From CBDFJH01 sp965198095 (GTDB lineage: Bacteria; Latescibacterota; UBA2968; GCA-2709665), in the NCBI GenBank assembly GCA_965198095.1, contig OZ240239.1, positions 124,001 through 188,000 of the forward strand: DNA of 64,000 nucleotides, written 5' to 3'. The position numbers and the translations under genes were made by a program. This document shows positions 16,409 through 26,309 of this stretch, piece by piece (the first letter of the stretch is position 1; each line of letters starts with the position of its first letter). The notes beneath the pieces were generated by a model. That model saw nothing but the letters and a program-made list of their open reading frames with translations. It was not told where the DNA came from and made no database searches.

Positions 16409-18883
16409 TCACGATGCCACCCTGAACGCGTATAGCCTCGCCCCTTCCAGCACCACCTTCAGCCGGACCACCCGCCGGTATACTTCCTCCAGCCGCACCC
16501 GCTTCCATCGCACCTCGTGGGCCACGCGGTCTCCCGAGAATGGAATACAGTCATCCAGACCCAGCTCCGGAAACAGATTGCCCTCCGCATCCTGCACCTC
16601 CACGCGGATGCTGCCGCCCGGGTCGGTCTGTCCGTTCAGGAGCAGGCGACTCCCTTCCACGACGAGGGGCAGCGTCGTGAACGTTCCTTTGGATCGGATC
16701 GGTTCCACGTGCGCGAGCCTGCCCGCCTTGCACTTCGCCAGGCCGGGCACGACACGGTGCCGCTTCGTCTCCTCGAAAAAGTCCTCCCAGCTCGTGAAAA
16801 AGGGCGCGAGCTCGAAGTAGGGGAGCTTGGCCTTGAACGCTTCCAGCGTGTCGGCAGTGAGATACCCGCCCAGCATATAACGCGTATTTGTCCCCCCGAA
16901 GGGGAACCACCACTCCTCTTCCCCGTCGGCGTTCGTGATCGGCGTGTATTCATTCAGACCGCTGGAGCTGGTATTCCAGCTCCCTATGGGTCCGTTTTCC
17001 AGAAGGGGCTTTCGATTCGCCCCGAACTTGCTCCAGTGGATCAGGTCCCGGCTCCACAGCAGGTGCTGCCGGTTCTGCTGTGTCGAAAAGTCCCAGTTCA
17101 GCAGCGCACCCAGATAGAGCTGGCCGTCCGTGTCGCTCAGTTCCTTCCCCTCCGGCCTCAGAAACCCGAACCCGTAGAGGGTCGTACCGGGTGGATCGTG
17201 TTCGTCCGGTACCGTCTGGTGACGCCGTTCCCAGTTGAACCCGTCCCGCGTCCACATCACGGCGCGCGTGCGGATGGCCGCCACGCTGTGCCAGAGGTAA
17301 AAGGGCAGCCCCGTGGGCGGATAGGCCGGCGCGTCCGGCCGGTAGTAATAGAAGAAGGTCTTGCTCTTCCGATCGTAAAACGTGGCCGTGGACCGGCCGC
17401 CGGCCTGGAAGAGCGCAAACGGTTCTCCCTCGAACGGATAGGTGGACGCTCGCTCGTTCGTAGACGTGAGCCTCATGCCGCGCGCGCCGGTCAGGACGGG
17501 CCGTCTCGTCAGGGCAAGGAAGGTGTCTCCCCGCCGCTCGAAGCCCCAGAACTCCCGGTGCTTCGGTTTGAATCCACCCAGGAACTGCTTCGCCGCCTCC
17601 ATGTTGGCCTTCAGGAAGACCCGGAACACGAAGTTGTCCATATCTATCGGTCCGTCCTTCTTGGGATCGTAGAACCGGTAGCGGTACTTCCTCGGAAACG
17701 GACGCTCCTTCACGAACGCCGGAAAGCTGTCGAACTCTCCCGACAACAGGAAATCTTCACCAGACTTGTCCCTCAGAATATTGTTGTTCTTGGATCCCTT
17801 GTAGTCCACGATGCCCAGGTCCGGCTTCTCCCACGTCACCCCATCGTTCGAAACCGTGAGACACAGATACCGGATCGAATACGCCGTGATCGTCGATCGC
17901 ACACCCATCTTCCACAGCCGTTCGTCCTCGGTAAGCGGACCGGCGTAATAGGTGGCGCGAAATTGTCTCGCTTCTTTGTCATACGAGAAAGAGTTGATCT
18001 GCAGCTGATCAGGCCCCTCCTCCCAGGGGCGGTCGAGCACCGCGATCGGCCCGTCCGACAGGACCTCCAGCTGGTCGGGCGCGTGCTGGAGCCCGGAGGA
18101 GGATCCGCAGATCCAGCCGTCCACCATGTACTGGGGCATCTGCCCGACTCTCAGCGGATTCAACGGGCGCTTCGGCTTGTTGGGCGTCTCCAGGTTGATC
18201 TGGCGCACCATGTAGGGCCCCACCGCCTTGCCGCCCTGCTGGGCCCTCACGCGAAGCCAGAACTCCCCGCGTCCCCATCCCGCCCCGTCGAACGTACACC
18301 GCCGTACCTGGCCGTTCAGTTTCAAATCCAGAGGGCCCGCGAGGCGCTTGTGTCCCTTCGGGTCCACCACATCCACCTTCACCGAGCAGGTCTCTACGCG
18401 ATCGGGCAGCGTCCGGATCGTGAAGGCCACCTCGGTCTTGTCGATAAACGCGGCCCGCTCCGGACAACACTCGATGAACTGCCGGAGCGAGTCCACCTGC
18501 CCCAGCTTCATCCCGCCGATATCCCCGAAGAAATCGTTCGCGTCCAGCCTCAGGACGCCCGATCCCACCCGCCTCCCGCCCGCCCTCAGCGTGAGGTCGA
18601 ACCTGTAGCCACCCAGCGCCCACATCGCTCTCCCCTCGGAATCGGTGGCCAGGCTCGGACCATACCGCCCTTCGTCCACGAGCGGATACGTGATCACGAC
18701 CTCACCGCGGTCGCCCACCCGTTCGGCGTTACCGGTCAGCTCCTGTTCGAACCCATAGGGCTGCGTCACCTGGACGGTGGCTCGAACAGCCCCCGATTTG
18801 AGCCCTGAAGGCCAGCGAAACGTCAGCGCCTGCCTGAAGTAGCCCCTGTGCTCGAGCTTCAGCCTCAATCTTGACCCATTCAT
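16409..18883 (-). CDS. Large five-bladed beta-propeller (GH32/43-like fold) protein
   Basis: 824 residues, ATG at 18883. The N-terminal ~230 residues are beta-rich and of unknown family. From ~250 a propeller follows, with blade motifs such as SNDGVTWEKPDLG, WTRDGFNWERR and WSRDLIHWSKFG. The final ~110 residues form a beta-sandwich (FSGDRVAHEVRWKR, LYAFRVAS) also found at the C-termini of the proteins at 46308, 55832 and 57434. Such propellers bind or cleave glycans, but I cannot identify catalytic acids with confidence. No signal peptide. A 42-residue ORF and a consensus-like promoter lie upstream. Confidence 0.7.
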   Translation of the reverse strand: MNGSRLRLKLEHRGYFRQALTFRWPSGLKSGAVRATVQVTQPYGFEQELTGNAERVGDRGEVVITYPLVDEGRYGPSLATDSEGRAMWALGGYRFDLTLRAGGRRVGSGVLRLDANDFFGDIGGMKLGQVDSLRQFIECCPERAAFIDKTEVAFTIRTLPDRVETCSVKVDVVDPKGHKRLAGPLDLKLNGQVRRCTFDGAGWGRGEFWLRVRAQQGGKAVGPYMVRQINLETPNKPKRPLNPLRVGQMPQYMVDGWICGSSSGLQHAPDQLEVLSDGPIAVLDRPWEEGPDQLQINSFSYDKEARQFRATYYAGPLTEDERLWKMGVRSTITAYSIRYLCLTVSNDGVTWEKPDLGIVDYKGSKNNNILRDKSGEDFLLSGEFDSFPAFVKERPFPRKYRYRFYDPKKDGPIDMDNFVFRVFLKANMEAAKQFLGGFKPKHREFWGFERRGDTFLALTRRPVLTGARGMRLTSTNERASTYPFEGEPFALFQAGGRSTATFYDRKSKTFFYYYRPDAPAYPPTGLPFYLWHSVAAIRTRAVMWTRDGFNWERRHQTVPDEHDPPGTTLYGFGFLRPEGKELSDTDGQLYLGALLNWDFSTQQNRQHLLWSRDLIHWSKFGANRKPLLENGPIGSWNTSSSGLNEYTPITNADGEEEWWFPFGGTNTRYMLGGYLTADTLEAFKAKLPYFELAPFFTSWEDFFEETKRHRVVPGLAKCKAGRLAHVEPIRSKGTFTTLPLVVEGSRLLLNGQTDPGGSIRVEVQDAEGNLFPELGLDDCIPFSGDRVAHEVRWKRVRLEEVYRRVVRLKVVLEGARLYAFRVAS

Positions 18884-18956
18884 GACGCTTTCTTCCTCCT
18901 CCTTGCGCCGTCGCGATGACGCCGTGGGCGTACAAACAGGTGATGAGATTCGGTCC

Positions 18957-19085
18957 TTACGATCCGAGATTCACCGGGGTGAACGACGCCCGCCGTGACT
19001 CCTGCAGGAGTTTCAGGACTTGCCTCTCCCTCCACAGCACCTGTACATATTGAGAGCCGCGCTGCTTATGCAGGCGGCTCGCCAT
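18957..19085 (-). CDS. Possible small 42-residue basic protein
   Basis: The ATG at 19085 has GGAGGAG 7-8 nt upstream and lies about 46 nt downstream of the likely start of transcription from the promoter at 19138-19166. The product (opening MASRLHKQRGSQYVQVLW) is basic and probably helical, with no family I recognise. It would be first in a transcript with the 824-residue gene, 73 bp downstream. Real translation is plausible but unproven; it may instead be a leader. Confidence 0.4.
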   Translation of the reverse strand: MASRLHKQRGSQYVQVLWRERQVLKLLQESRRASFTPVNLGS

Positions 19086-19137
19086 AGACCGCTCCTCCGC
19101 CGTTGGATCGCGCCGTTTGCGGCTGCCGGCGAGGGCC

Positions 19138-19166
19138 AAGATACGGTCTGAAAATCAGGCCGTCAA
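19138..19166 (-). promoter_or_regulatory. Predicted sigma70-type promoter
   Basis: On the minus strand TTGACG (19166-19161), a 17-bp spacer and TATCTT (19143-19138). It would drive the 42-residue ORF and the 824-residue propeller gene. The rest of 18884-19481 holds the terminator and downstream sequence of the PorV operon. Confidence 0.6.
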
Positions 19167-19394
19167 CCGAAAAAATTGCGCCGGATGACCCCTCCCCCGG
19201 CCACGCCCGGCCCTCAGCGCGAGAATGAAATGTCCGTGCCGAGAGAATCGGGACGTCCCGCTCTGTCGGACTCGTCTACAGACTCATCCGATGCAAGCCA
19301 ACAAATCGACTCGTCTTTCGGGTGCCGCTGTCGTCGGCTACGCTTTCCTAAAGTCACGTTACGGGACTTCGCGCAGTTTCGTAATATAAGACAA

Positions 19395-19422
19395 GCCGCC
19401 CGGAGCAATTGCTCCGGGCGGC
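19395..19422 (-). terminator. Strong intrinsic terminator of the TonB/PorV operon
   Basis: A perfect 28-nt palindrome, GCCGCCCGGAGCAA and its complement, followed on the minus strand by TTGTCTTATATT. It lies ~60 bp behind the PorV-like stop. The same GCCGCCCGGAGC stem recurs at 28991-29020 (behind an SDR) and, in worn form, at 26580-26607. Confidence 0.8.
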
Positions 19423-19481
19423 CGCCTTATCCTTCGACTTCGACGCACCCGATCTCTCACCGGGTGCCTGCTCTGTCCGCT

Positions 19482-20528
19482 TTAGAAGGACCCGCTCACC
19501 GTAAACCGGATCGGCTTGTGGTCGAGCAGTTCATCCAGCTCAGAATACGACACGTCGGCCATGATGCTCCGACTACCGCCGAACGTGCCCTTGACACCCG
19601 CGCCCACGCTCCAGCTCTGAGCATCATACTTGAACCGGTTCCCGGCGCGCAGGGCGAGCATGTTGTTGAACCACAGCTCCGCGCCCACGTGATACCGCTG
19701 CCAGGAGTCTGTGTGATAGGCGCCCTCGAAGGCCACCGTCACATACGTCGGGTCGCCTATGTTGCCCATCACCTCCCCGGCCAGGCCGAGGTTGAAGATC
19801 ACGGGCTGAGACGACTCGAAGATGTCGATCGCGCTGACGTCGTTCCCCAGGTTCTTGATGCCCATGCCGATCCTCAGACTCTCGAACCCCGTGTGCATCA
19901 GCGTGCCCGCGCTCAGCAGCACCGCGGTGACCTCTTCGTCCAGACCCAGCTCGGACTTCACGTAACGCAGCTGGACGCCCGCCCCCAACTTGTCGGTCAT
20001 CTGATAGGCATAGTGAAAACCGATGCCCGTGTCGCCCAGATCCAGCATCTGACCCGTGCCTTCCGGGGCCAGGGACGTGGTCTGCTCGACGTCCGGAAAG
20101 CTCAGCGTGATCACCGAAAGCCCGACCACGCCGATCGGGGTGTTGACCGCAACGGCGCCCGTGCGGTAATCCATCTCGCCGAACCACCGCATCCCGCCGA
20201 ACGACCACCCGAAGTTCTCGATGCCGGCGATCCCGGCCGGGTTGTAGTAGATCGCGTCCATCCCGTCCGCCACCGCCGTGAAGGCCTCACCCATCGACTC
20301 CAGTCGGGCCGTGGGCGCGATCTTCAGGAAGTGGAACGTGGACGGATTCTGCTTCGTAAAGCGATCGAAGTCCGACAACGTCTCGTCCGAGAGCGACGCC
20401 TTCGGATCGAAGGGGATGTCCTGGAAGTCTGTCGTTACGATTTCGGCCTGGGCCCATGCCGGGGCAGATGCAAACGGGAGAGCCGCAGCCAGCGCCAGGA
20501 CGGTTAGCGTGCATACAATCCATTTCAT
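19482..20528 (-). CDS. PorV/PorQ-like outer-membrane protein
   Basis: 348 residues with a clear signal peptide (MKWIVCTLTVLALAAALPFASAPAWAQA is hydrophobic and ends AWA-QA). The mature protein has ARLESMGEAFTAVADG, DAIYYNPAG and a run of amphipathic beta-strands ending in RFTVSGSF, typical of the PorV/PorQ (UPF0164-like) beta-barrels. PorV works with type IX secretion, receiving CTD-bearing cargo at the outer membrane. It is third in an operon behind a TonB receptor and a CTD protein, 40 bp after the latter, and is followed by a terminator. No T9SS core gene (porK-N, sov) lies in the window. Confidence 0.85.
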   Translation of the reverse strand: MKWIVCTLTVLALAAALPFASAPAWAQAEIVTTDFQDIPFDPKASLSDETLSDFDRFTKQNPSTFHFLKIAPTARLESMGEAFTAVADGMDAIYYNPAGIAGIENFGWSFGGMRWFGEMDYRTGAVAVNTPIGVVGLSVITLSFPDVEQTTSLAPEGTGQMLDLGDTGIGFHYAYQMTDKLGAGVQLRYVKSELGLDEEVTAVLLSAGTLMHTGFESLRIGMGIKNLGNDVSAIDIFESSQPVIFNLGLAGEVMGNIGDPTYVTVAFEGAYHTDSWQRYHVGAELWFNNMLALRAGNRFKYDAQSWSVGAGVKGTFGGSRSIMADVSYSELDELLDHKPIRFTVSGSF

Positions 20529-20568
20529 AGCGTGTTTCCCTTTATGAATGAGGTTGTTCTCGTCCGTC

Positions 20569-22920
20569 CTACCTGTGGATGACCAGGTAACCGCTCTGCG
20601 TCTTCCCGCGGTTTGAGGGAAGCAGGCTCTCCACCACCCAGTAGTAGACCCCCGTCATCAGCTCGCTGGTGAGTGTAGCGTTCTTCAGCGTGAATTTGGC
20701 CTCGCCGGAGGTGCTATTTCTGTGGTAGAGCGTCGAGACCAGGTCGCCGCCCACGCTGAAGATCGAGATCTTGGCCTGGGTGGGAACGCCCACGAACCGC
20801 ATCTTGAGCGCCCCGGCGTAGCTCTGGTCGTCCGCCCGGATGTTCAGCGGGTTGGGGACCACGCGGATCTGAGTCTCCAGCGCGTCGGCGGCCGCCGTCG
20901 GAGGCTGGCTCGGCACAAAATCTTTCAGCGTCCTCTGCTCGGGTGCCGAATAGCCGCCCTCCATCCCGCCGGTCACGTGAGACGACATCTGCGCGGGCAG
21001 ATCCGCAAGGGTCTTTGACCCCTCGCTCCAGTCCGACTTCGCAGAGGCCACGGCCCGCACGTTGTAGAAGTTGGCGAACCCGGCCAGGGACTCCGAATCC
21101 GTCCAGGCGTAGGAGGTGCCCGCCCCGGTGGCCGCGACCTCCTCCTTCAGGATCCAGGGTCCATATTCCGCATAGACCGACTGGTAGACCCGGTAGGCCG
21201 TCACGTCGGTCGTCCCGTAGTCAGGATTGATCGCGCTTTCAGGCGCGCCGGTCCATTCGACCAGGTTTTGAGCCGAATCGCTGTTCTTCACCGTGAAATC
21301 GACATCGGGCGGTGTGTTGGGGATCTGCCACTCGTTCGAGTAGGCGAACAGCGCGTGGCTGATGTTCGTCCACAGCCCTTCGTGGCCCTTGGCCAGCTCG
21401 GCATTGCGGAACGCGTCGTCCGTCCCCTTCGACCCGACCGTGTTCATCGCCCAGCCTGTCGGGTCTATAGGATATCCCGTCTGGGAGTTGATCGTGACGT
21501 GGGAGCCGGTGCCCACCACATTCGCCATCACCAGCTTCACCTGGTCCCCCGGGTCCATCGTGTAGGGCCCATACAGCAGGTCGACGAAGCCCAGCTCCAC
21601 TTGCGAAGGCGGCGCGTGGGAAGCCGCCGTCCAGGCGTCGTAGCGGTCGGCGTTTGAGACCGGGCCTAATCCATCCGCCGGGTCCACGACATCGTTCCCG
21701 GACTCTTGCTTCCAGAAGTGCCAGAGCGGCTCTCCCGCGGGCTCCACATACCCCGCGGCCGCGTCCGCCGCGTTCCAGGCCCCGGTGCCGCTGCTCCTCC
21801 AGGCCAGGGCGCCGTACCCGACGTAGTCCGGAGAAAGCGGCATGCCGTTCGGCCGTAGGCTCGCGTTCAGCCAGCTCGGGTCGACGCAGGCAGCAAGGAT
21901 GCAGACCTCCGCAATGAACGGGTCGCCCGTGTCGTCGTCAGGCGTCAACGGGAGGTCCCCGTCCCACTGCACGTGCCAGTTCCGCCCGACAAGATTGGCG
22001 TTGCCTTTGAACCCGGCGGCCTCGGAGTAGTCGATCCACTCGTCCGAATCATCGTCTCTGAAATAGTGCCGGCCGCCGTGGTAGCCGAAGCGGGAGGTGT
22101 TGCCGGTCTGGTTGATGTTGAAGCCGTTGATTCCCCCGAAGTAGGCCCCCGTGATCTGCGAGTCGGAGGTGTTCGTCCAGACCAGCTCGTGGACGAGCAT
22201 GTCGTCCAGGTCCTGGTTGCTCCAGGCCAGCACTCTCCGCTTGGCCGTGAGCACGTTGGACCCGCCGTGCTCGTTCGACTCCCACTCCGAGATCATGATC
22301 GTCTCGGCCGTATTCTGCAAAGGCGAGTAGATCCCGTAGTCGTAGTTGTGGATCTCATACGGGTGCTGGGTCGTCGGATCGCCGGATAGCGGCACCGCCC
22401 CCGGCCACCAGTTGGACGTGCTCTCTCCGGGTTTCTTAGCATCGGATTTACTCGACTTCGTGTTGATGCCCCAGGTCGCCTCGGGGCTGTTCTCGATATC
22501 GTAGGTGTGGGGGAGGACCTCCGGGGTGGTCTGCCGCGGCCCCGTAAAGGAGGCATACTTTTCGCCCCCCACCTGTGTCAGCGAGATCAGGCCCTCGCTC
22601 ACAGAAAACATCGTGCCCTCGTAGGCCCCGCAGTGCCCCGTTGGCTTGACACTCCAGTACCAGTCCACCTGAGGGGCCGCGCACGAGCTCGCCGGGGTGC
22701 CCGGGAAGCTCAGCATCCACATCCCCCGGTTGCCCTTCCCTGGGAAGGCCGAGCTGGTGACGCCGTTGTTCGCGAACCCGTTCCAGACGTTTGCCCGGTC
22801 CAGGTTGCGCCTCGAGGTCATCATGTTGATCTGGGCGGAGGCGCTGAACGTGTCTGCGGCAAGCAACGCAGCCGCAGCCAAGCCGAGCACCGCCCATCTC
22901 TTCAACTGATTACCGAACAT
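20569..22920 (-). CDS. Secreted protein with type IX-like C-terminal sorting domain
   Basis: About 783 residues from the ATG at 22920 (AAGGAG 9 nt upstream; the longer reading overlaps the TonB gene). Signal peptide MFGNQLKRWAVLGLAAAALL...ASAQ. The bulk is an unassigned beta-rich extracellular region with fibronectin-like stretches (NLVEWTGAPES, AYRVYQSVYAEYG). The C-terminal ~90 residues look like a Por-type sorting domain: IRVVPNPLNI, AKISIFSVGGDLVSTL, LMTGVYYWVVES and GKTQSGYLVIHR. It sits between the TonB receptor (34 bp) and the PorV-like gene (40 bp), so it is a likely surface partner of that receptor. Confidence 0.75.
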   Translation of the reverse strand: MFGNQLKRWAVLGLAAAALLAADTFSASAQINMMTSRRNLDRANVWNGFANNGVTSSAFPGKGNRGMWMLSFPGTPASSCAAPQVDWYWSVKPTGHCGAYEGTMFSVSEGLISLTQVGGEKYASFTGPRQTTPEVLPHTYDIENSPEATWGINTKSSKSDAKKPGESTSNWWPGAVPLSGDPTTQHPYEIHNYDYGIYSPLQNTAETIMISEWESNEHGGSNVLTAKRRVLAWSNQDLDDMLVHELVWTNTSDSQITGAYFGGINGFNINQTGNTSRFGYHGGRHYFRDDDSDEWIDYSEAAGFKGNANLVGRNWHVQWDGDLPLTPDDDTGDPFIAEVCILAACVDPSWLNASLRPNGMPLSPDYVGYGALAWRSSGTGAWNAADAAAGYVEPAGEPLWHFWKQESGNDVVDPADGLGPVSNADRYDAWTAASHAPPSQVELGFVDLLYGPYTMDPGDQVKLVMANVVGTGSHVTINSQTGYPIDPTGWAMNTVGSKGTDDAFRNAELAKGHEGLWTNISHALFAYSNEWQIPNTPPDVDFTVKNSDSAQNLVEWTGAPESAINPDYGTTDVTAYRVYQSVYAEYGPWILKEEVAATGAGTSYAWTDSESLAGFANFYNVRAVASAKSDWSEGSKTLADLPAQMSSHVTGGMEGGYSAPEQRTLKDFVPSQPPTAAADALETQIRVVPNPLNIRADDQSYAGALKMRFVGVPTQAKISIFSVGGDLVSTLYHRNSTSGEAKFTLKNATLTSELMTGVYYWVVESLLPSNRGKTQSGYLVIHR

Positions 22921-22954
22921 GGGTAAGACTCCTTCTGTGTGAATGCGCTGCCAT

Positions 22955-25900
22955 TTAGAACGACAGGCGTGCACCGAGGACGAACAGGCGCGGCTGTTCC
23001 CCTACGCCACCGCCGGTAGGCGCGCCGTAGGACTCTGCCTGCCCGAGTGAATACCGGGTCATGTCGCGGTAGTCCCCGTACTTCAGGAAGTTCGCGTCGT
23101 CGGGCTCAAACGCCGACAGCCCGTAGAGGACGTAGTTGGACGTCGTCGGCAGCTCGTCCTTCTGGTTGAACAGGTTCCGGATCTCGACGAAGGCCGTGGC
23201 CGTCCCGGACTGGCCGAAGCTGAAGTCCTTCTCCACGTTCAGGTCGGTCACCGTGTTGATCGGCGAGTTGCGAAGCTGCGTCGGTGCGTCAGGCGGCGTG
23301 TAATTATAGGGCGTGCCGCCCTGGACCCGGTAGAGCATCGTCACACGGCTCCCGGCCAGGGCCTTCATTTTGTAATCGGCCGGGGCCGAGAACAGGAACT
23401 GAAGCGCCGCGTAGTTGCGCCGGTCGATCCCGTTCGTCGGCTTCGGGAGCCGGTAGACATTCCGGTGGCTCGCAAACGTCTGGTCATACCCCTCGACCCG
23501 CAACGGCTGCAGCACGTAGCCCTGGGGCCCGTTGTCCGCGCCCACACCGGCGAGGTGTGCGTCGTAATTCGCCTGTGCGCGAGCCTTGTAGTCGGCCCGT
23601 TCCGCGGCCGTCGGGACCCTGGGCGTCTCCGTTCCGTCGGAATTCGAGTCTACGCCCAGGAAAAAGTCCGGGCCATCCACGAAGGACGGGTCGTGGAAGA
23701 AGACCACCGTCCACGTCCCCTGACCCGCCTTCAGCCACTGCGTGTTCCAGGACAGGTTGAACGAGGTCATCTGGCTGAACATCTTCTTGAATGAGAGCTC
23801 GAACCCGCGGGAGGTCTTCACCGTCGAGATGTTGCCCGACCGGAAGGAGTTGTCCTTCGTCACGCCGTCCGGCCACAAGTCGGTGTTGGCCACCCAGTAA
23901 TACCGCCGCTGCATGATCTGCCCCTCCAGGTCCTTGAAGTAGGCCGTGGAGCTGAGCACGTAGTCGCCGGCGAAGTTCCAGTCTATCCCGGCTTCGAACG
24001 TGACCGTGCGCTGGGGGTCGAGGTCCGTCGTGGCATACCGCTGGTTGTGCGGCTGCTCGAGCGAGTTGCCGAGTTCCGTCTGGTCGATCTGCCCGTTGTC
24101 GTTCACATCGGTGTCCACGGTGCGCGACCTGAACCCGCGGTCGTAGAGGAACTGCTTGGAGGGCATCTCGTGAAGCACGCCGCTGTAGAACCGGATCGTG
24201 GAGCGCTCCGTAATCGGGTGCGAGATGCCGAGCCGCGGGCTCACGTTCGTGATCCAGTCGGTCGACCGGAACGGCACGTTCTCGAAGCGCCGCATCCGCC
24301 ACCAGTGCCACCACTGCTGGCCGTCCTGCACCCAGATGTCGCCCGCGTGCAGGGCGTCCGCCCGGAGGCCCGCGTTGATCACCAGGCCCTCGAACTCCAT
24401 CTTGGTCTGGACGTAGCCCCCGACCTGCTTCGGGTTGAAGGACTCCCAGCCATCGTATATGTTGCCCTTGCCGGCCATGCGGATCCGCCGCTCATTCCCA
24501 CCCGGCCTCAGGTCGTGATATTCAAACGCCAGCAGGTCATAACGGTAGGCCTCCAGCCCGGCCTTAGCCAGGATCTGCTTGGCCACCTGGCTCGTCACGT
24601 CCGCCTTTAACGAGATGCGTTTGCGATCGTGATCCATAAGCGCATAGACACTGTATTGCTGGGTAAACCCGTAGTCATCCCTCGATTTGGACTCCGACGA
24701 GCCCTCCGCAGCGGCAACGTCGGTAGTGGTCCTCGAATTCTGCCAGGAGACCCGGATGTCGTAGAAGGTCGTCGGCGAGATCGTATGCGTGGCGGTCAAA
24801 TAGGCGGCACTCTCCTTGAAGGTATGCACGCCGTGGGAAGCAAACCCCTCCGGCAGGAACATGGCGGAGGCATCCGTGGCGTTTGTCCCCCCCCCAAAAT
24901 AAAAACGTTTACCAATGAAGGGACCCCGACGGAAATAGCCCAACTGGTCCCCATCATACTGGTCGCGGGTGGAATGAATACCGCCCACCTTGAACTTCAT
25001 TGTGCCGCCCGAGCGGAAGGTGAAGCTCCCCATCCCCGAGAAGTTGCCCGGCGGACCCATGTTGGCGTTGGGGGTGACGGGCGCCGTCCGGTCGGTCTTG
25101 GCATTCACGAAGAACCCGGCGTTGTCAGACAGCGGGCCGTGAACCGAACCTTCGATCCAGTGACCTGTCTTTTCGTCGTAGTCGGTCCGGCTGTGGGACG
25201 ATGTAAAGTCCGAATCGGACCAGGGGTTGGCCAGCCCGATGTAACGCTTGAGCCAGCCGCTGTCGTAGATGTTGGGCCCGAAGTGCTTCACCCCCGGCGG
25301 CTCAAACCGGTACTCCAGCTGGCCACCGAATCGGGATCCGGACTCCCTGGTGACCATGCTGATCACGCCGCCAGAGGCGCCGCCATACTCGGCGTCCATC
25401 CCGCCTACGGTCACCACCACCTCCTGCAGTGCGCCCTTGTTCAGCGGGATCCACTGCTCGTAGTCGAGGTAGGTGTCGTCGTTGAGCATCTTGACGCCGT
25501 CCACCTCGTAATACTGCTGAGGCGCGGAGTTGGTCTCTGCGGTGTCGCTGCCCCGGAGGCGCACGTTGCCGTCCACCGACACCCCGGGCTGCAGCTCGAG
25601 CAGGTCATCGGTGTCCCGCGCCAGCGGCACGCTCTGAATGTCGAAGATGTCGACGACGTAACGGCTCGTCGTCTTGTCGGGTTCCACCGGAGGACGCCGT
25701 GCCGTCACCACCATCTCGGCGGCCTCCAGCGTAGCTTCCGTCATCGTGAAATTCAGTCTGGTCGTGAAGTCCGACTGCACCGACACTTCCTCCTGAGTCG
25801 AGGTGACATACCCCACCATCGACGCCGTTACCCGAACGAGGCCGGGGTCTACCGCAAGGATCAGGTAGTAACCCTCGGCATCGGTCGTGGCGCCGCGCCG

Positions 25901-26062
25901 GGTGCCCTCGATCACGACGTTGGCCCCCGGAAGCGGATTGCCGTCCGCGTCGGCGACCACGCCCTGGACCTTCCCGTACGTGCTGGCCATCACGCTGTCC
26001 GGACTGAACACCACCAGCAGCCCGGTCAACAGAAAGCAGACGAAACTGAGTAGATATCTCAT
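22955..26062 (-). CDS. TonB-dependent receptor with N-terminal carboxypeptidase-regulatory-like domain
   Basis: 1035 residues, ATG at 26062 with AGGAGGAG upstream. Signal peptide ~1-26, then a CarboxypepD_reg-like domain (VQGVVADADGNPLPGANV, ~32-110), a plug domain (ELQPGVSVDGNVRLRG, YYEVDGVKML, GGASGGVISMV) and a 22-strand barrel ending in ...VLGARLSF with the terminal aromatic residue used by the BAM machinery. It imports an outer-membrane ligand, probably an oligosaccharide or peptide. First gene of a three-gene operon with a CTD protein and a PorV-like protein. No SusD partner is present. Confidence 0.92.
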   Translation of the reverse strand: MRYLLSFVCFLLTGLLVVFSPDSVMASTYGKVQGVVADADGNPLPGANVVIEGTRRGATTDAEGYYLILAVDPGLVRVTASMVGYVTSTQEEVSVQSDFTTRLNFTMTEATLEAAEMVVTARRPPVEPDKTTSRYVVDIFDIQSVPLARDTDDLLELQPGVSVDGNVRLRGSDTAETNSAPQQYYEVDGVKMLNDDTYLDYEQWIPLNKGALQEVVVTVGGMDAEYGGASGGVISMVTRESGSRFGGQLEYRFEPPGVKHFGPNIYDSGWLKRYIGLANPWSDSDFTSSHSRTDYDEKTGHWIEGSVHGPLSDNAGFFVNAKTDRTAPVTPNANMGPPGNFSGMGSFTFRSGGTMKFKVGGIHSTRDQYDGDQLGYFRRGPFIGKRFYFGGGTNATDASAMFLPEGFASHGVHTFKESAAYLTATHTISPTTFYDIRVSWQNSRTTTDVAAAEGSSESKSRDDYGFTQQYSVYALMDHDRKRISLKADVTSQVAKQILAKAGLEAYRYDLLAFEYHDLRPGGNERRIRMAGKGNIYDGWESFNPKQVGGYVQTKMEFEGLVINAGLRADALHAGDIWVQDGQQWWHWWRMRRFENVPFRSTDWITNVSPRLGISHPITERSTIRFYSGVLHEMPSKQFLYDRGFRSRTVDTDVNDNGQIDQTELGNSLEQPHNQRYATTDLDPQRTVTFEAGIDWNFAGDYVLSSTAYFKDLEGQIMQRRYYWVANTDLWPDGVTKDNSFRSGNISTVKTSRGFELSFKKMFSQMTSFNLSWNTQWLKAGQGTWTVVFFHDPSFVDGPDFFLGVDSNSDGTETPRVPTAAERADYKARAQANYDAHLAGVGADNGPQGYVLQPLRVEGYDQTFASHRNVYRLPKPTNGIDRRNYAALQFLFSAPADYKMKALAGSRVTMLYRVQGGTPYNYTPPDAPTQLRNSPINTVTDLNVEKDFSFGQSGTATAFVEIRNLFNQKDELPTTSNYVLYGLSAFEPDDANFLKYGDYRDMTRYSLGQAESYGAPTGGGVGEQPRLFVLGARLSF

Positions 26063-26279
26063 CTATTCTCCTCCTAATGCTATCTCGCGAGAAAACTGCG
26101 CGGCAGTTGCGACATGGCCTCGTCGATTTGATGATGGCCTAACGCCGAAGCAATTTGCAACAACGGTGTTGCCGTGCTTACCGTAGAAACGTTAAACGCC
26201 ATTCAGACAAGGCACCACCTCCTTGAACCTGAAGCGATAACAAAAACTGTGAAATACACCCGCGGATTTAGAACTAGAT

Positions 26280-26309
26280 AAACTACGCAGTATACGCTCG
26301 GCGTGTCAA
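26280..26309 (-). promoter_or_regulatory. Possible promoter of the TonB operon
   Basis: Minus-strand TTGACA (26309-26304), an 18-bp spacer, then TAGTTT (26285-26280), about 220 bp before the TonB start codon. The leader between is AT-richer than the surroundings; I see no riboswitch motif in it. Confidence 0.4.
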
